Shown here piece after piece: positions 1 through 7,695 of a stretch of 13,959 nt of DNA (position 1 is its first letter; each line of letters starts with the position of its first letter). The DNA is from JAUNKE01 sp041853585 (lineage in GTDB: Bacteria > Bacillota > Clostridia > Peptostreptococcales > Filifactoraceae), in assembly GCA_041853585.1 (NCBI GenBank), contig JBGZSM010000025.1:1-13959 (forward strand), in the 5' to 3' direction. Below the pieces are notes generated by a model that worked only from the letters and a program-made list of their open reading frames with translations, searched no databases and was not told the DNA's origin. A program made the translations under genes and the position numbers.

Positions 1-1
1 A

Positions 2-94
2 TTATTCGAATCCAATACTCGAAATTTAACACCTGAATCCAAAATGAAAAACGAATCCAAAAATCGAAGTTTGAAAATAAAAAAGTTGTTGTAG
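2..94 (+). CDS. possible C-terminal tail of an upstream gene (partial)
   Basis: One frame is open from the window edge to a TAG at 92-94 and reads as a very polar, basic tail. It contains an imperfect 15-residue repeat: ESNTRNL (bases 8-28) recurs as ESKNRSL (bases 53-73), with a further ES pair between them. The underlying DNA repeat has a 45-base period, a multiple of three, which is what a repetitive protein tail would give. No domain is recognisable and only 30 codons are visible. It could equally be non-coding AT-rich repeat DNA, because a second frame is also open for its first 11 codons. Function unknown; weak call. Confidence 0.25.
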   Translation, partial: LFESNTRNLTPESKMKNESKNRSLKIKKLL

Positions 95-350
95 AAGTTT
101 GTTGTGAAACAAAAATGAAATTTATAAAATAAAAGTAAAAAAGGGGATCTATTTTCTAAAAGTAAATAATGGAAATGATATTAAGTAAATTCTTGGGAAA
201 ATTGTATGGAATTCGTAAAAATAACAAAGATAAACGAGAAAAAAATCGTTGTGGGAAAAGTTTTGCTTCAATAATAATCGCGATATTTTTTTGTTAAGCT
301 AAAAAATAAAAAATTCATAGCGATTTAATAGGGAATATAATGTTTTTCCA
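95..350. other. AT-rich intergenic region upstream of the glycine cleavage operon
   Basis: No convincing gene lies here. A weak 6-bp hairpin (98-113, GUGA loop) follows the possible upstream stop codon but has no T-run, so it is a poor terminator. A 42-codon reading frame (169-297) starts with ATG, is rich in Lys/Arg and ends in a short hydrophobic stretch. Its nearest purine-rich patch (AGGGG) is too far upstream to be a normal ribosome binding site. I see no glycine aptamer core here or in the following leader. Confidence 0.5.
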
Positions 351-379
351 TAGACAGAATAAGGAAAGTTTATTATAAT
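351..379 (+). promoter_or_regulatory. sigma-A-type promoter of the gcv operon
   Basis: TAGACA (351-356, five of six matches to TTGACA) is followed by a 17-base spacer and a perfect TATAAT (374-379). Transcription would start near 386, giving a leader of about 78 bases to the gcvT ATG at 464. The leader carries an imperfect inverted repeat (415-434, CATTT/AAATG core) that could be an operator, though this is speculative. The ribosome binding site AGAAGGAGAG (443-452) sits 11 bases before the ATG. Confidence 0.7.
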
Positions 380-463
380 GGAATTGGTAATAAAAATTTT
401 ATTATAACCCTTGATTTGCATTTTAAATGTGAAACATGGTGTAGAAGGAGAGTGAAACAAATT

Positions 464-1570
464 ATGGCAAAAAAGACACCTCTTTATGAGGAGCATCTCA
501 AAGCAGGCGGGAAAGTGGTAGACTATGCCGGTTGGTTTTTACCAGTGGAGTACAAAGGTCTAGTTGCTGAACATGAGGCGGTAAGAAATCGTGTTGGTAT
601 GTTCGATGTTTCGCATATGGGAGAGATAACTCTTCTTGGAAAAGACGCAAGACGATTTGCGGATTATCTGACAACAAATAATATCAAAACTTTGGAAGAC
701 GGGCGAGTAATCTACGGCTTTCTTTGCAAGGAAGACGGTGGAGTAGTGGATGACTTGCTGACTTACAAAGCGTCCGAAACAGACATTTATTTAGTAGTGA
801 ACGCATCCAATGTGGATAAGGACTACCAATGGATTTTAGACAACAAGGCGGGATTTGATGTCGAAGTAACCAATGTATCTGATGAGACAGGTGAGGTCGC
901 AGTGCAAGGTCCCGACGCTGAAAAAACATTACAAAAATTGACAGACTATGACCTGTCATCCATTCCGTTCTTCGCATTTCGTAGAAATGTAAAAATTGCC
1001 GGCGTGGATTGTATGATTTCAAGAACGGGATATACCGGAGAAGATGGATTCGAGGTATATTCAACTCGTGATGGAATTGTAAAAGTATGGAATGCGGTAC
1101 TTGATGCAGGAAAAGAGTTCGGTTTGGAGCCTTGCGGACTTGGTTGCCGTGACACGCTTCGCTTTGAAGCGGCATTGCCGTTGTATGGACATGAAATTGA
1201 TGCGGACATCACGCCGTTGGAGGCAGGATTCAAATTCTTTGTTGATTTGAACAAAGAAGACGATTTTATCGGCAAAAAAGCTTTAACTGAGCAACATGCA
1301 GCGGGACCAAAGCGCAAATTGATTGGAATGGAGCTTCTCGGCAAAGGGATTGCACGAGAAGGTGTTACCATTACAAAAGACGGCAAAGAAATCGGCTATG
1401 TAACCACCGGTTATCTGAGCCCTACGCTTAAAAAAGCAATCGCGAATGTGCTTGTTGAAACCGACAAGGCGGTTGTGGACAGCGATGTTAAAGCGGTTAT
1501 TAGAAATCGCGAAGTCGATGCAAAATTGATTTCCAAAAAGTTTTTGAACAAAAATACAAAGAGCAAATAA
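464..1570 (+). CDS. gcvT: glycine cleavage system T protein (aminomethyltransferase)
   Basis: GcvT transfers the methylene carbon from the aminomethyl-lipoyl arm of GcvH to tetrahydrofolate, releasing ammonia and 5,10-methylene-THF in the cytoplasm. The protein is 368 residues, the usual family length. The N-terminus (TPLYEEHLKAGGKVVDYAGW) and the C-terminal GYVTTGYLSPTL match the family closely. The GGVVDD motif at 92-97 places Asp96 at the position of the catalytic Asp of characterised T proteins. The frame is open from 416, but ATG 464 is chosen because AGAAGGAGAG precedes it at normal spacing and the protein then starts at the family's usual point. First gene of the gcv operon, 26 bases before gcvH, read from the promoter at 351-379. 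Confidence 0.96.
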   Translation: MAKKTPLYEEHLKAGGKVVDYAGWFLPVEYKGLVAEHEAVRNRVGMFDVSHMGEITLLGKDARRFADYLTTNNIKTLEDGRVIYGFLCKEDGGVVDDLLTYKASETDIYLVVNASNVDKDYQWILDNKAGFDVEVTNVSDETGEVAVQGPDAEKTLQKLTDYDLSSIPFFAFRRNVKIAGVDCMISRTGYTGEDGFEVYSTRDGIVKVWNAVLDAGKEFGLEPCGLGCRDTLRFEAALPLYGHEIDADITPLEAGFKFFVDLNKEDDFIGKKALTEQHAAGPKRKLIGMELLGKGIAREGVTITKDGKEIGYVTTGYLSPTLKKAIANVLVETDKAVVDSDVKAVIRNREVDAKLISKKFLNKNTKSK

Positions 1571-1596
1571 ATTAAAATTTTTAGGAGGTTTTCATT

Positions 1597-1980
1597 ATGA
1601 AAGTAGAACAAGGATTATTGTACACAAAGGACCACGAGTGGATTAAGGTTGAAGGTAATGTAGGCTATGTTGGAGTTACGGACTTTGCACAAAGCCACTT
1701 GGGTGATATCGTTTATGTGGAGCTTCCGGAAGTGGGCGATGAAATCGGAAAAGAAGATGCTTTTGCATCCGTTGAATCCGTAAAAACAGCTGCCGATGTA
1801 AATATGCCGGCAAGCGGAAAGGTTGAAGAAGTAAACGAGGCTCTAAATGATGACCCGGCGTTAATCAATGCGGATTGCTATGCAAACTGGATGGTTAAGA
1901 TTGCCATTTCGGATCCGAGTGAGCTTGACAGTTTAATGAGTCCGGAAGCTTATGAAGAATTCGCGTCAAAGGAGGAATAG
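1597..1980 (+). CDS. gcvH: glycine cleavage system H protein (lipoyl carrier)
   Basis: GcvH is the lipoylated shuttle that carries the aminomethyl group from the P protein to the T protein and is then reoxidised by Lpd. It is 127 residues, normal for the family. The lipoylation motif is VESVKTAAD, with Lys63 as the attachment site, set in the expected beta-hairpin of the lipoyl domain. YTKDHEWIK near the N-terminus and YANWMVKI near the C-terminus are also typical. A strong AGGAGG lies 10 bases before the ATG. The last bases of the gene contain the AAAGGAGG (1968-1975) that serves gcvPA, so the two genes are probably translationally coupled. LplA, encoded four genes downstream, is the likely enzyme that loads Lys63. 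Confidence 0.97.
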   Translation: MKVEQGLLYTKDHEWIKVEGNVGYVGVTDFAQSHLGDIVYVELPEVGDEIGKEDAFASVESVKTAADVNMPASGKVEEVNEALNDDPALINADCYANWMVKIAISDPSELDSLMSPEAYEEFASKEE

Positions 1981-1981
1981 A

Positions 1982-3325
1982 ATGTACCCATATATACCAA
2001 CGACGGAGGCTGACAAGAAAGCGATGCTTGCAAAAATCGGTCTATCTTCGACTGATGACCTTTTCAGCGATGTTCCGGCGGCGTTTCGTCTTACAAAAGA
2101 TTTGAATTTGCCGAAGCATAAAAACGAGATGGAAGTTGTTAAATGGATGAGAGAGCGCGCAGCTGAAAATATGGGCGTACACAATCTGACCTGCTTCCTA
2201 GGAGCAGGTGCGTATGACCACTATATTCCTTCGATTGTCGATGCTTTGATTTCTCGTTCGGAATATTACACAGCTTACACACCTTACCAACCGGAAATCA
2301 GCCAAGGAACTTTACAATATGTATTCGAGTTCCAAACTTTAATTACTCGATTGACCGGAATGGATGTAGCGAATGCATCCCTCTATGATGGAGGAACTTC
2401 CTGTGCAGAGGCTGCGATTATGGCTTGTAATGTGGCAAGAAGTAAAGAGATTGTCGTATCTAAAAGCTTGAATCCGCACGCGCTTGAAGTATTGAAAACT
2501 TACTGCCACGGTCAAGATATCAAATTGATTGAAGTGGATATCAAAGACGGCGTGACCGATTTGGATGATTTGGCGAAGAAAATCACACCGAAAACTGCCG
2601 GTGTAATTATCCAAAGTCCGAACTTCTTCGGATGCTTGGAAGATGTGGCGAAGGCTACCGAGATTACGCATGGGGTAAAGAAATGCGCAATGATTCTATC
2701 CACGGACCCATTTGCGCTTGGCGTTTTGAAGACACCGAGTGAATATGATGTGGATGTCGTTGTCGGTGAGGCTCAAGGTCTCGGATTGGCGCTAAATTAT
2801 GGCGGTCCTTATCTTGGATTCATCGCAACGAAAGAAGACTATATGCGTAAATTACCGGGTCGTTTGGTCGGAGAGACTGTCGATATGGATGGCAAACGCT
2901 CATTCGTATTGACATTGGCGGCTCGTGAGCAGCATATCCGTCGTGAAAAAGCGACCTCCAATATTTGTACAAACCAAGGTTTGATGACATTGGCGGCAAC
3001 CATCTACATGTGTGTGATGGGTAAGCAGGGAATGGTTGAAGTAGGAACGCAGGCGGCGGCGAAAGCACATTATGCTTTTGAAAAATTGACCGCCAGCGGA
3101 AAATTCAAACCGGTGTTCAAACATCCGTTCTTTATGGAATTTGCGCTAACCAGCGATATTGCGCCGGAAAAAATCAACAAAGCTCTTTTGGATGCAGGCA
3201 TTATGGGCGGCTATGCACTTGGCAAAGACTTCCCTGAATTCAAAAACGCAATTTTGTATGCCGTGACCGAAAAGAGAACAAAAGAGGAAATTGACCGCCT
3301 ATGTGAAGTATTGGAGGGGATATAA
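1982..3325 (+). CDS. gcvPA: glycine dehydrogenase (decarboxylating) subunit 1
   Basis: This is the N-terminal half of the split P protein, which decarboxylates glycine with PLP and passes the aminomethyl group to lipoyl-GcvH. It works as a heterotetramer with GcvPB. The product is 447 residues, typical of gcvPA in Firmicutes, and carries the recognisable YIPTTEADKKAML start, CFLGAGAYDHYIP, and YTPYQPEISQGTLQ. This subunit lacks the PLP lysine, which is in GcvPB. The frame is open from 1952, inside gcvH, but the ATG at 1982 sits 6 bases after AAAGGAGG and gives the family N-terminus. It begins one base after the gcvH stop and abuts gcvPB directly. Confidence 0.96.
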   Translation: MYPYIPTTEADKKAMLAKIGLSSTDDLFSDVPAAFRLTKDLNLPKHKNEMEVVKWMRERAAENMGVHNLTCFLGAGAYDHYIPSIVDALISRSEYYTAYTPYQPEISQGTLQYVFEFQTLITRLTGMDVANASLYDGGTSCAEAAIMACNVARSKEIVVSKSLNPHALEVLKTYCHGQDIKLIEVDIKDGVTDLDDLAKKITPKTAGVIIQSPNFFGCLEDVAKATEITHGVKKCAMILSTDPFALGVLKTPSEYDVDVVVGEAQGLGLALNYGGPYLGFIATKEDYMRKLPGRLVGETVDMDGKRSFVLTLAAREQHIRREKATSNICTNQGLMTLAATIYMCVMGKQGMVEVGTQAAAKAHYAFEKLTASGKFKPVFKHPFFMEFALTSDIAPEKINKALLDAGIMGGYALGKDFPEFKNAILYAVTEKRTKEEIDRLCEVLEGI

Positions 3326-4786
3326 ATGAAAGCTTACGATAAAATGATTTTTGACCTTTCCGTAGAAGGGCGCCGTGCTTATTCTTTACCGGAGCTGGAT
3401 GTTCCTGCCAATAATTTGGACAGCATCATCCCGAAAGAGTATTTGCGCAAGGAAGCTCCGGATTTCCCTGAGTTGTTTGAGCTGGATATCATCAGACATT
3501 ATACCAATCTTTCGCAAAAGAACTTTGGTATTGATACGGGTTTTTATCCGCTCGGCTCATGTACAATGAAGTACAATCCGAAAATCAACGAGCAGATGGC
3601 GCGATTGGAGGGCTTCTGTAATCTGCATCCGCATCAGGAGGCGGAAACCGTACAAGGAGCTCTTCGTCTAATGTACGATTTGGACCAAGCGCTTTGCGAA
3701 ATAACCGGAATGGATAAGATGACACTCAATCCGGCGGCAGGTGCGCACGGTGAGTTTACGGGAGTAAACCTGATAAAAGCATACCACGAAAGCCGTGGAG
3801 ATATGAAACGCGACAAGATTATCGTACCGGACAGTGCGCATGGAACAAACCCGGCGACTGCGGCGATGGCGGGATGTAGCGTTATTGAAGTTAAATCCGA
3901 TGAAAACGGCTCCGTGGATATTGAGTCACTTAAGGCGGTTGTCGGCGATGACACTTGTGCATTGATGTTGACAAATCCGAATACGGTGGGTCTGTTTGAA
4001 ACGCATATTCAAGAAATTACAGATATCATCCATCAAGCCGGCGGTTTGGTGTACTATGACGGGGCAAATGCCAACGCGATTATGGGACATGCGAGACCGG
4101 GTGACATGGGATTTGATGTGGTTCACTTGAATATTCACAAGACATTCACAACACCGCATGGTGGTGGAGGTCCCGGATGCGGACCGGTCGGCGTGAAGAA
4201 AATTCTGGAGCCTTTCCTTCCGAAACCGACGGTAGAGAAAAAAGGCGACAAATATTTCTTGGAATATGATATTCCAAAATCAATCGGTCGAGTTAAAGAC
4301 TTCCAAGGACATTTTGCAATGATGGTTCGTGCATACACTTACATCTTAATGATGGGAGCGGACGGCTTGAAAGAAGCATCTACAGTTGCCGTTTTGAATG
4401 CGAACTATGTCAAAGAATGTTTGAAGGATGATTACAAGATTTCATACGATCGCGTATGTAAACATGAATGTGTATTTGCCGGCTTAAAAGACAACAATGG
4501 CGGTAAGGTTACGACTTTGGATGTGGCAAAGAGATTGCTTGATATGGGATTTCATCCGCCAACAGTTTACTTCCCGCTTATCGTTCATGAGGCGCTTATG
4601 ATAGAGCCGACTGAGACCGAGAGCAAGGAGACTCTGGATGCATTTATCGCTGCAATGAAGACCATTGCAAAAGAAGCGAGAGAAAATCCGGATAAATTGA
4701 AGAATGCTCCACATTCAACATTGGTAAGAAGACCGGATGAAACTTTGGCAGCGCGTAATCCGATTTTGAAGTATATCAAAAAATAA
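3326..4786 (+). CDS. gcvPB: glycine dehydrogenase (decarboxylating) subunit 2
   Basis: This is the C-terminal, PLP-binding half of the split P protein. At 486 residues it has the usual family length. The PLP Schiff-base lysine is Lys272 in HLNIHKTFTTPHGGGGPG. GFYPLGSCTMKYNPK (72-86) and DSAHGTNPATAAMAG (169-183) are further family signatures, and YDGANANAIMG (244-254) holds the conserved Asp that contacts the PLP ring. The ATG follows the gcvPA TAA with no gap, and GGAGGGG (3313-3319) inside gcvPA is its ribosome binding site, so the two subunits should be made in equal amounts. A 48-base gap with a strong hairpin separates it from lpdA. Confidence 0.96.
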   Translation: MKAYDKMIFDLSVEGRRAYSLPELDVPANNLDSIIPKEYLRKEAPDFPELFELDIIRHYTNLSQKNFGIDTGFYPLGSCTMKYNPKINEQMARLEGFCNLHPHQEAETVQGALRLMYDLDQALCEITGMDKMTLNPAAGAHGEFTGVNLIKAYHESRGDMKRDKIIVPDSAHGTNPATAAMAGCSVIEVKSDENGSVDIESLKAVVGDDTCALMLTNPNTVGLFETHIQEITDIIHQAGGLVYYDGANANAIMGHARPGDMGFDVVHLNIHKTFTTPHGGGGPGCGPVGVKKILEPFLPKPTVEKKGDKYFLEYDIPKSIGRVKDFQGHFAMMVRAYTYILMMGADGLKEASTVAVLNANYVKECLKDDYKISYDRVCKHECVFAGLKDNNGGKVTTLDVAKRLLDMGFHPPTVYFPLIVHEALMIEPTETESKETLDAFIAAMKTIAKEARENPDKLKNAPHSTLVRRPDETLAARNPILKYIKK

Positions 4787-4792
4787 GAACCA

Positions 4793-4815
4793 GGAGAGGG
4801 GCTCAGCTCCTCTCT
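4793..4815 (+). promoter_or_regulatory. intra-operon hairpin between gcvPB and lpdA
   Basis: GAGAGGGGC (4794-4802) pairs with GCTCCTCTC (4806-4814) around a TCA loop: nine pairs, mostly G-C, with one G-T. An outer G-T pair is possible. It starts seven bases after the gcvPB stop and ends ten bases before the lpdA AGGAGG. Only a short TATTTG follows, so it is a weak intrinsic terminator at best. It may act as partial attenuation, an RNA processing point, or 3' protection of the gcvTHPAPB message. Confidence 0.6.
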
Positions 4816-4834
4816 ATTTGTAATAGGAGGTAAA

Positions 4835-6247
4835 ATGGCAAAAAAAATCACAGTGATAGGGGGAGGCCCCGGCGGCTATGTGGCTGCAATTCGTGCAGCG
4901 CAGCTCGGTGCGGATGTGACCTTGATTGAGAGAGATAGGCTGGGCGGAACTTGCTTGAATCGCGGATGTATTCCGACCAAGACTCTTTTCAAAACCGCTG
5001 AACTCATGCATCAAATGAAACGCGGAGAAGAATTTGCTATTATGGGAGCGGGTGCACCGCTTGTAGATGGCGAAAAATTGTACGAGCGCAAACAAAAGGT
5101 CGTGAATACTCTAGTAGGCGGAATCGAGCAACTTGTAAAGAGCTATCCGAATATCCGATTCTTTTCCGGTGAAGCGAATATTGTTGACAAAAACAATATC
5201 GAAGTGAAATTGCCGGATGGTGCAGTCGAGCATGTTGAAACCGACGAAATTATTATCGCGACCGGCAGCAAGCCGGAGATGACTGAAACGAAGGGTGTCG
5301 AGTCCAAAGGCGTTATTACATCCGATGAATTGTTGGAGCTTCATGAAGTACCGAAGACATTGATTGTTGTAGGCGGTGGAGTAATCGGATTGGAGTTTGC
5401 AAGTATTTATCAGGAACTCGGAAGCCATGTCATTCTGCTTTCATCAAGAATTTTGAAAAATGCGGACAAAGAAATCGGCCGTCGCCTTTTCCCATTGCTA
5501 AAGAAACAGGGAATTGAAGCTTACAATGACATTCGTGCGAAAGAAATACGCTTGGAGTCCGACGGGCTGCATGTCGTTGCACAATATAAGGAAAAAGACG
5601 AGACCATCGAAGTGGTCGGTGACTATGTACTCATTGCCAGCGGTCGAGGACCGGTTTATTGCGGACTCAATTTGGAAAAACTCGGCATAGAGCATGACCA
5701 CAGCGGGATTGTTGTCAATGATAAATTTGAAACCAATGTCAAAGGCATCTATGCAATCGGTGATGTGGTGAAAGGAAATCCTCAGCTTGCGCATGTGGCG
5801 AGCGCCCAAGGAGAAGCGGTTGCGGAAATCATGATGGGACATCAGCCGGACATCAATATGGCGATGTATCCGAACTGCGTGTTTACGCTCAACGAAGTAT
5901 CCCATGTCGGCGCAACGGAAGAAGAACTCAAAGCGGCGGGCGTGGAATATACGGCGTCCAAATTTAATTTTGCGGCAAACGGCAAGGCGCTTTCTCTCGG
6001 TGAAGGGGACGGCATGGTCAAGATTTTGGCAACGCTGGAAGGAAAGTTGCTCGGAGCGCATATTCTCGGACCTCATGCCAACGATTTGATTTCGGAATGT
6101 ACATTGGCGATTGCGAATGATATGAGCGTGAAAGATGTGTTGCGAGCGATTCATGCACATCCAACGCTTTCAGAAACGGTAGCTGAGGCGACAGCGGGTG
6201 TTTTCGGACAAGCGATTCATGTGGCGCCGGCAAGGAGAAAAAAATAA
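4835..6247 (+). CDS. lpdA: dihydrolipoyl dehydrogenase (L protein of glycine cleavage)
   Basis: This flavoprotein reoxidises dihydrolipoyl-GcvH and passes electrons to NAD(P). It has 470 residues and no extra N-terminal lipoyl domain. Visible parts in order: FAD-binding GGGPGG (9-14), redox disulfide C40-LNRG-C45, ATGS (142-145), a second nucleotide motif GGGVIG (180-185), IYAIGD (305-310), and the C-terminal HPTLSE that supplies the catalytic pair His442/Glu447. After the second nucleotide-binding strand the sequence is VILLSSRIL, where NAD-specific relatives usually have an acidic residue; Ser203 and Arg205 there might favour NADP. AGGAGG lies four bases before the ATG. It sits between gcvPB and lplA, which ties it to glycine cleavage rather than a 2-oxoacid dehydrogenase. 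Confidence 0.95.
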   Translation: MAKKITVIGGGPGGYVAAIRAAQLGADVTLIERDRLGGTCLNRGCIPTKTLFKTAELMHQMKRGEEFAIMGAGAPLVDGEKLYERKQKVVNTLVGGIEQLVKSYPNIRFFSGEANIVDKNNIEVKLPDGAVEHVETDEIIIATGSKPEMTETKGVESKGVITSDELLELHEVPKTLIVVGGGVIGLEFASIYQELGSHVILLSSRILKNADKEIGRRLFPLLKKQGIEAYNDIRAKEIRLESDGLHVVAQYKEKDETIEVVGDYVLIASGRGPVYCGLNLEKLGIEHDHSGIVVNDKFETNVKGIYAIGDVVKGNPQLAHVASAQGEAVAEIMMGHQPDINMAMYPNCVFTLNEVSHVGATEEELKAAGVEYTASKFNFAANGKALSLGEGDGMVKILATLEGKLLGAHILGPHANDLISECTLAIANDMSVKDVLRAIHAHPTLSETVAEATAGVFGQAIHVAPARRKK

Positions 6248-7243
6248 ATGCTTTATGTAGAATCCAACTCCTTTGACCCGGAGTACAATCTATCCTTTGA
6301 AGAATATCTTTTTAAATATCTGCCGTTGGATGAAGATGAATATGTGACACTTTGGCAAAATGAGCCGGCGGTCATCATTGGGAAAAACCAAAATGCGTGG
6401 GCGGAAATCAATCGGGAATATATTGAGGAAAATAATGTCAAAGTGGTGCGACGAATCACCGGAGGCGGTGCAGTCTATCATGATTTGGGAAATCTTAACT
6501 TTTCATTTATCACAAAGGACAGAGCAACCGGCAAAATTGACTTTTCGCTTTACTACAAACCGATTGTTGCAGCACTTCGGGCGATGGGTGTCGATGCGGA
6601 GCTTTCCGGAAGAAATGACATCACGGTCGATGGCAAAAAAGTAATCGGAGCATCTCAATCGATTTGGAAAGGACGCGTACTGTCCAACGGCTGCATTTTG
6701 TTTGATGTAAAAATGGAATCTCTCGCATCCGCACTCAATGTGCGACCTGAAAAATTGGTAACCAAAGGAATTTCGTCCGTTCGGGCTCGCGTGAGCAATA
6801 TTAAACCATACTTGGGCTCGGACAAAAATGTTGAAGATTTCAAAGTGCTGTTGCTTCGAGAAATCTTCAAGCAGTTCGGGCAGGAGCCGAAAGAATATCA
6901 TTTGACGGATAAAGACCATTCGGAGATACTCAAAATCAAAGAGAGCCGATTCGGTCGAAAAGAGTGGAACTGGGGACAATCGCCAAAAGGGACATTTAAA
7001 AACGGTGCAAAATTTCCGTTCGGCTGGGTAGAGATTTCAATGAATATCGTCGGAGGAAAGCTCAGCGATGTAAAAATATTGGGTGATTTCTTCGGAACCG
7101 AAGATGTCGAAGATATTTCAAATGCTCTCAATGGAGTAAGCTATGAGCAAGCGGCGATTGAAAAAGTGCTCGGCGAATTTGAGCTTGAGAAATATTTCGG
7201 ACAGGTAAATCCGAAGGAGCTTGCGGAACTGTTTTTTGAATAG
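6248..7243 (+). CDS. lplA: lipoate-protein ligase A
   Basis: LplA activates free lipoate with ATP and attaches it to lipoyl-domain lysines, here most likely Lys63 of GcvH. It has 331 residues, about the size of E. coli LplA. The lipoate/AMP-binding RRITGGGAVYHD is at 68-79, GRND at 121-124, and Lys141 (in SIWKGRVLSNG) fits the conserved catalytic lysine. The C-terminal accessory domain is present, with WNWGQSPK (240-247) and GDFF (279-282). This points to a true ATP-dependent ligase rather than an octanoyl-transferase. The ATG abuts the lpdA stop, with AAGGAG (6232-6237) inside lpdA as its ribosome binding site. No lipA or lipB is in the window, so scavenging of lipoate is suggested but not proven. 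Confidence 0.93.
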   Translation: MLYVESNSFDPEYNLSFEEYLFKYLPLDEDEYVTLWQNEPAVIIGKNQNAWAEINREYIEENNVKVVRRITGGGAVYHDLGNLNFSFITKDRATGKIDFSLYYKPIVAALRAMGVDAELSGRNDITVDGKKVIGASQSIWKGRVLSNGCILFDVKMESLASALNVRPEKLVTKGISSVRARVSNIKPYLGSDKNVEDFKVLLLREIFKQFGQEPKEYHLTDKDHSEILKIKESRFGRKEWNWGQSPKGTFKNGAKFPFGWVEISMNIVGGKLSDVKILGDFFGTEDVEDISNALNGVSYEQAAIEKVLGEFELEKYFGQVNPKELAELFFE

Positions 7244-7249
7244 GAGTAA

Positions 7250-7452
7250 ATGGCAACTTACAAACAAATACAGGAATATTGAAAAGGAATTCGGTTTTTC
7301 GTGCAAATCATGTTGGATTGCACATATGAAAGAACTTTGCAGTGCCGGTAAAAATATCGCCTAGAAGGATTAGTTGCATAAGACAGGTTCCTTGTCCTGA
7401 CAACAAAAAAGAGGCGATTCGAGCAGCATTTAGATATTTTCAAATGATATAA
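7250..7452 (+). pseudogene. frameshifted small conserved protein (last gene of the gcv operon)
   Basis: A good start (TAGGAGTAA then ATG at 7250) lies six bases after lplA, but the frame stops at TGA 7280 after MATYKQIQEY. The next frame continues the same protein from 7278 (IEKEFGFSCKSCWIAHMKEL), and a third continues from 7345 (PVKISPRRISCIRQ, then VPCPDNKKEAIRAAFRYFQM) to TAA 7450-7452. Joined, the pieces make one protein of about 67 residues. It resembles, from memory, an unnamed small bacterial family that starts MATYKxIQEY, has a GF..K.CWIAH.KE core and ends PCP..K..AI..AF..F. Loss of two bases at each joint would best restore that spacing. It is either a decaying gene, two sequencing errors, or, less likely, a gene using programmed frameshifts. 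Function of the family unknown to me. Confidence 0.65.
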
Positions 7453-7456
7453 AAGC

Positions 7457-7478
7457 AGAGCCATCATACGATGGCTCT
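7457..7478. terminator. hairpin terminator between converging transcripts
   Basis: AGAGCCATC (7457-7465) pairs perfectly with GATGGCTCT (7470-7478) around a four-base loop. Read on the minus strand it is followed by GCTTTTATATC, a short T-run, and lies 22 bases after the stop of the small membrane protein gene, so it fits that strand best. On the plus strand only TACTTATCC follows, so it would end the glycine operon weakly. Confidence 0.7.
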
Positions 7479-7499
7479 TACTTATCCGCTCAATTCAAA

Positions 7500-7649
7500 C
7501 TAAGAGCGGCTTTCTTTTTCTTTTGCGATCTTATAGAGATAATTTACCTTTCGAACGACGGAGACGATCGCATATCCTAAGGCGGCAAATACTCCGATAT
7601 TCAGTAAAGTAAATAATCCTTGCAACAAAGCGGTATTTGAATTATCCAT
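7500..7649 (-). CDS. small single-span membrane protein
   Basis: Encodes 49 residues starting MDNSNTALLQ. One hydrophobic segment (about residues 10-33, with GVFAALGYAIVSVV) is followed by a basic tail (RKVNYLYKIAKEKESRS). The positive charges after the segment predict an outside N-terminus and a cytoplasmic tail. ATG 7649 is chosen because GGAG lies about 11 bases upstream and a promoter just before it would start transcription near 7689. A longer version from a TTG at 7724 would overlap the lipoprotein stop and add a second hydrophobic segment, but no ribosome binding site supports it. A terminator follows 22 bases after the stop. The family is not recognised; it could act as a small regulator or holin-like peptide, with no evidence for either. 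Confidence 0.55.
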   Translation of the reverse strand: MDNSNTALLQGLFTLLNIGVFAALGYAIVSVVRKVNYLYKIAKEKESRS

Positions 7650-7695
7650 AGCTCTTCTTTCGCTCCACGCTATCAAAAAATCTATTATCAAAAAC

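Noticed and set aside
169..297. A 42-codon plus-strand frame with a basic body and hydrophobic end
   Set aside because: No ribosome binding site at usable distance, very AT-rich DNA, no known family; likely chance.
1..463. Glycine riboswitch upstream of gcvT
   Set aside because: The conserved aptamer core strings and paired helices are not visible, and the predicted leader is too short.
684..1386. Two overlapping minus-strand frames of 163 and 146 codons within gcvT
   Set aside because: Antisense to gcvT, no ribosome binding site and no domain; shadow frames.
5498..6160. A 220-codon open frame on the minus strand inside lpdA
   Set aside because: It lies fully antisense to a clear lpdA gene, has no recognisable motif, and its composition (many His, Arg, Phe) is what the complement of a coding frame gives.
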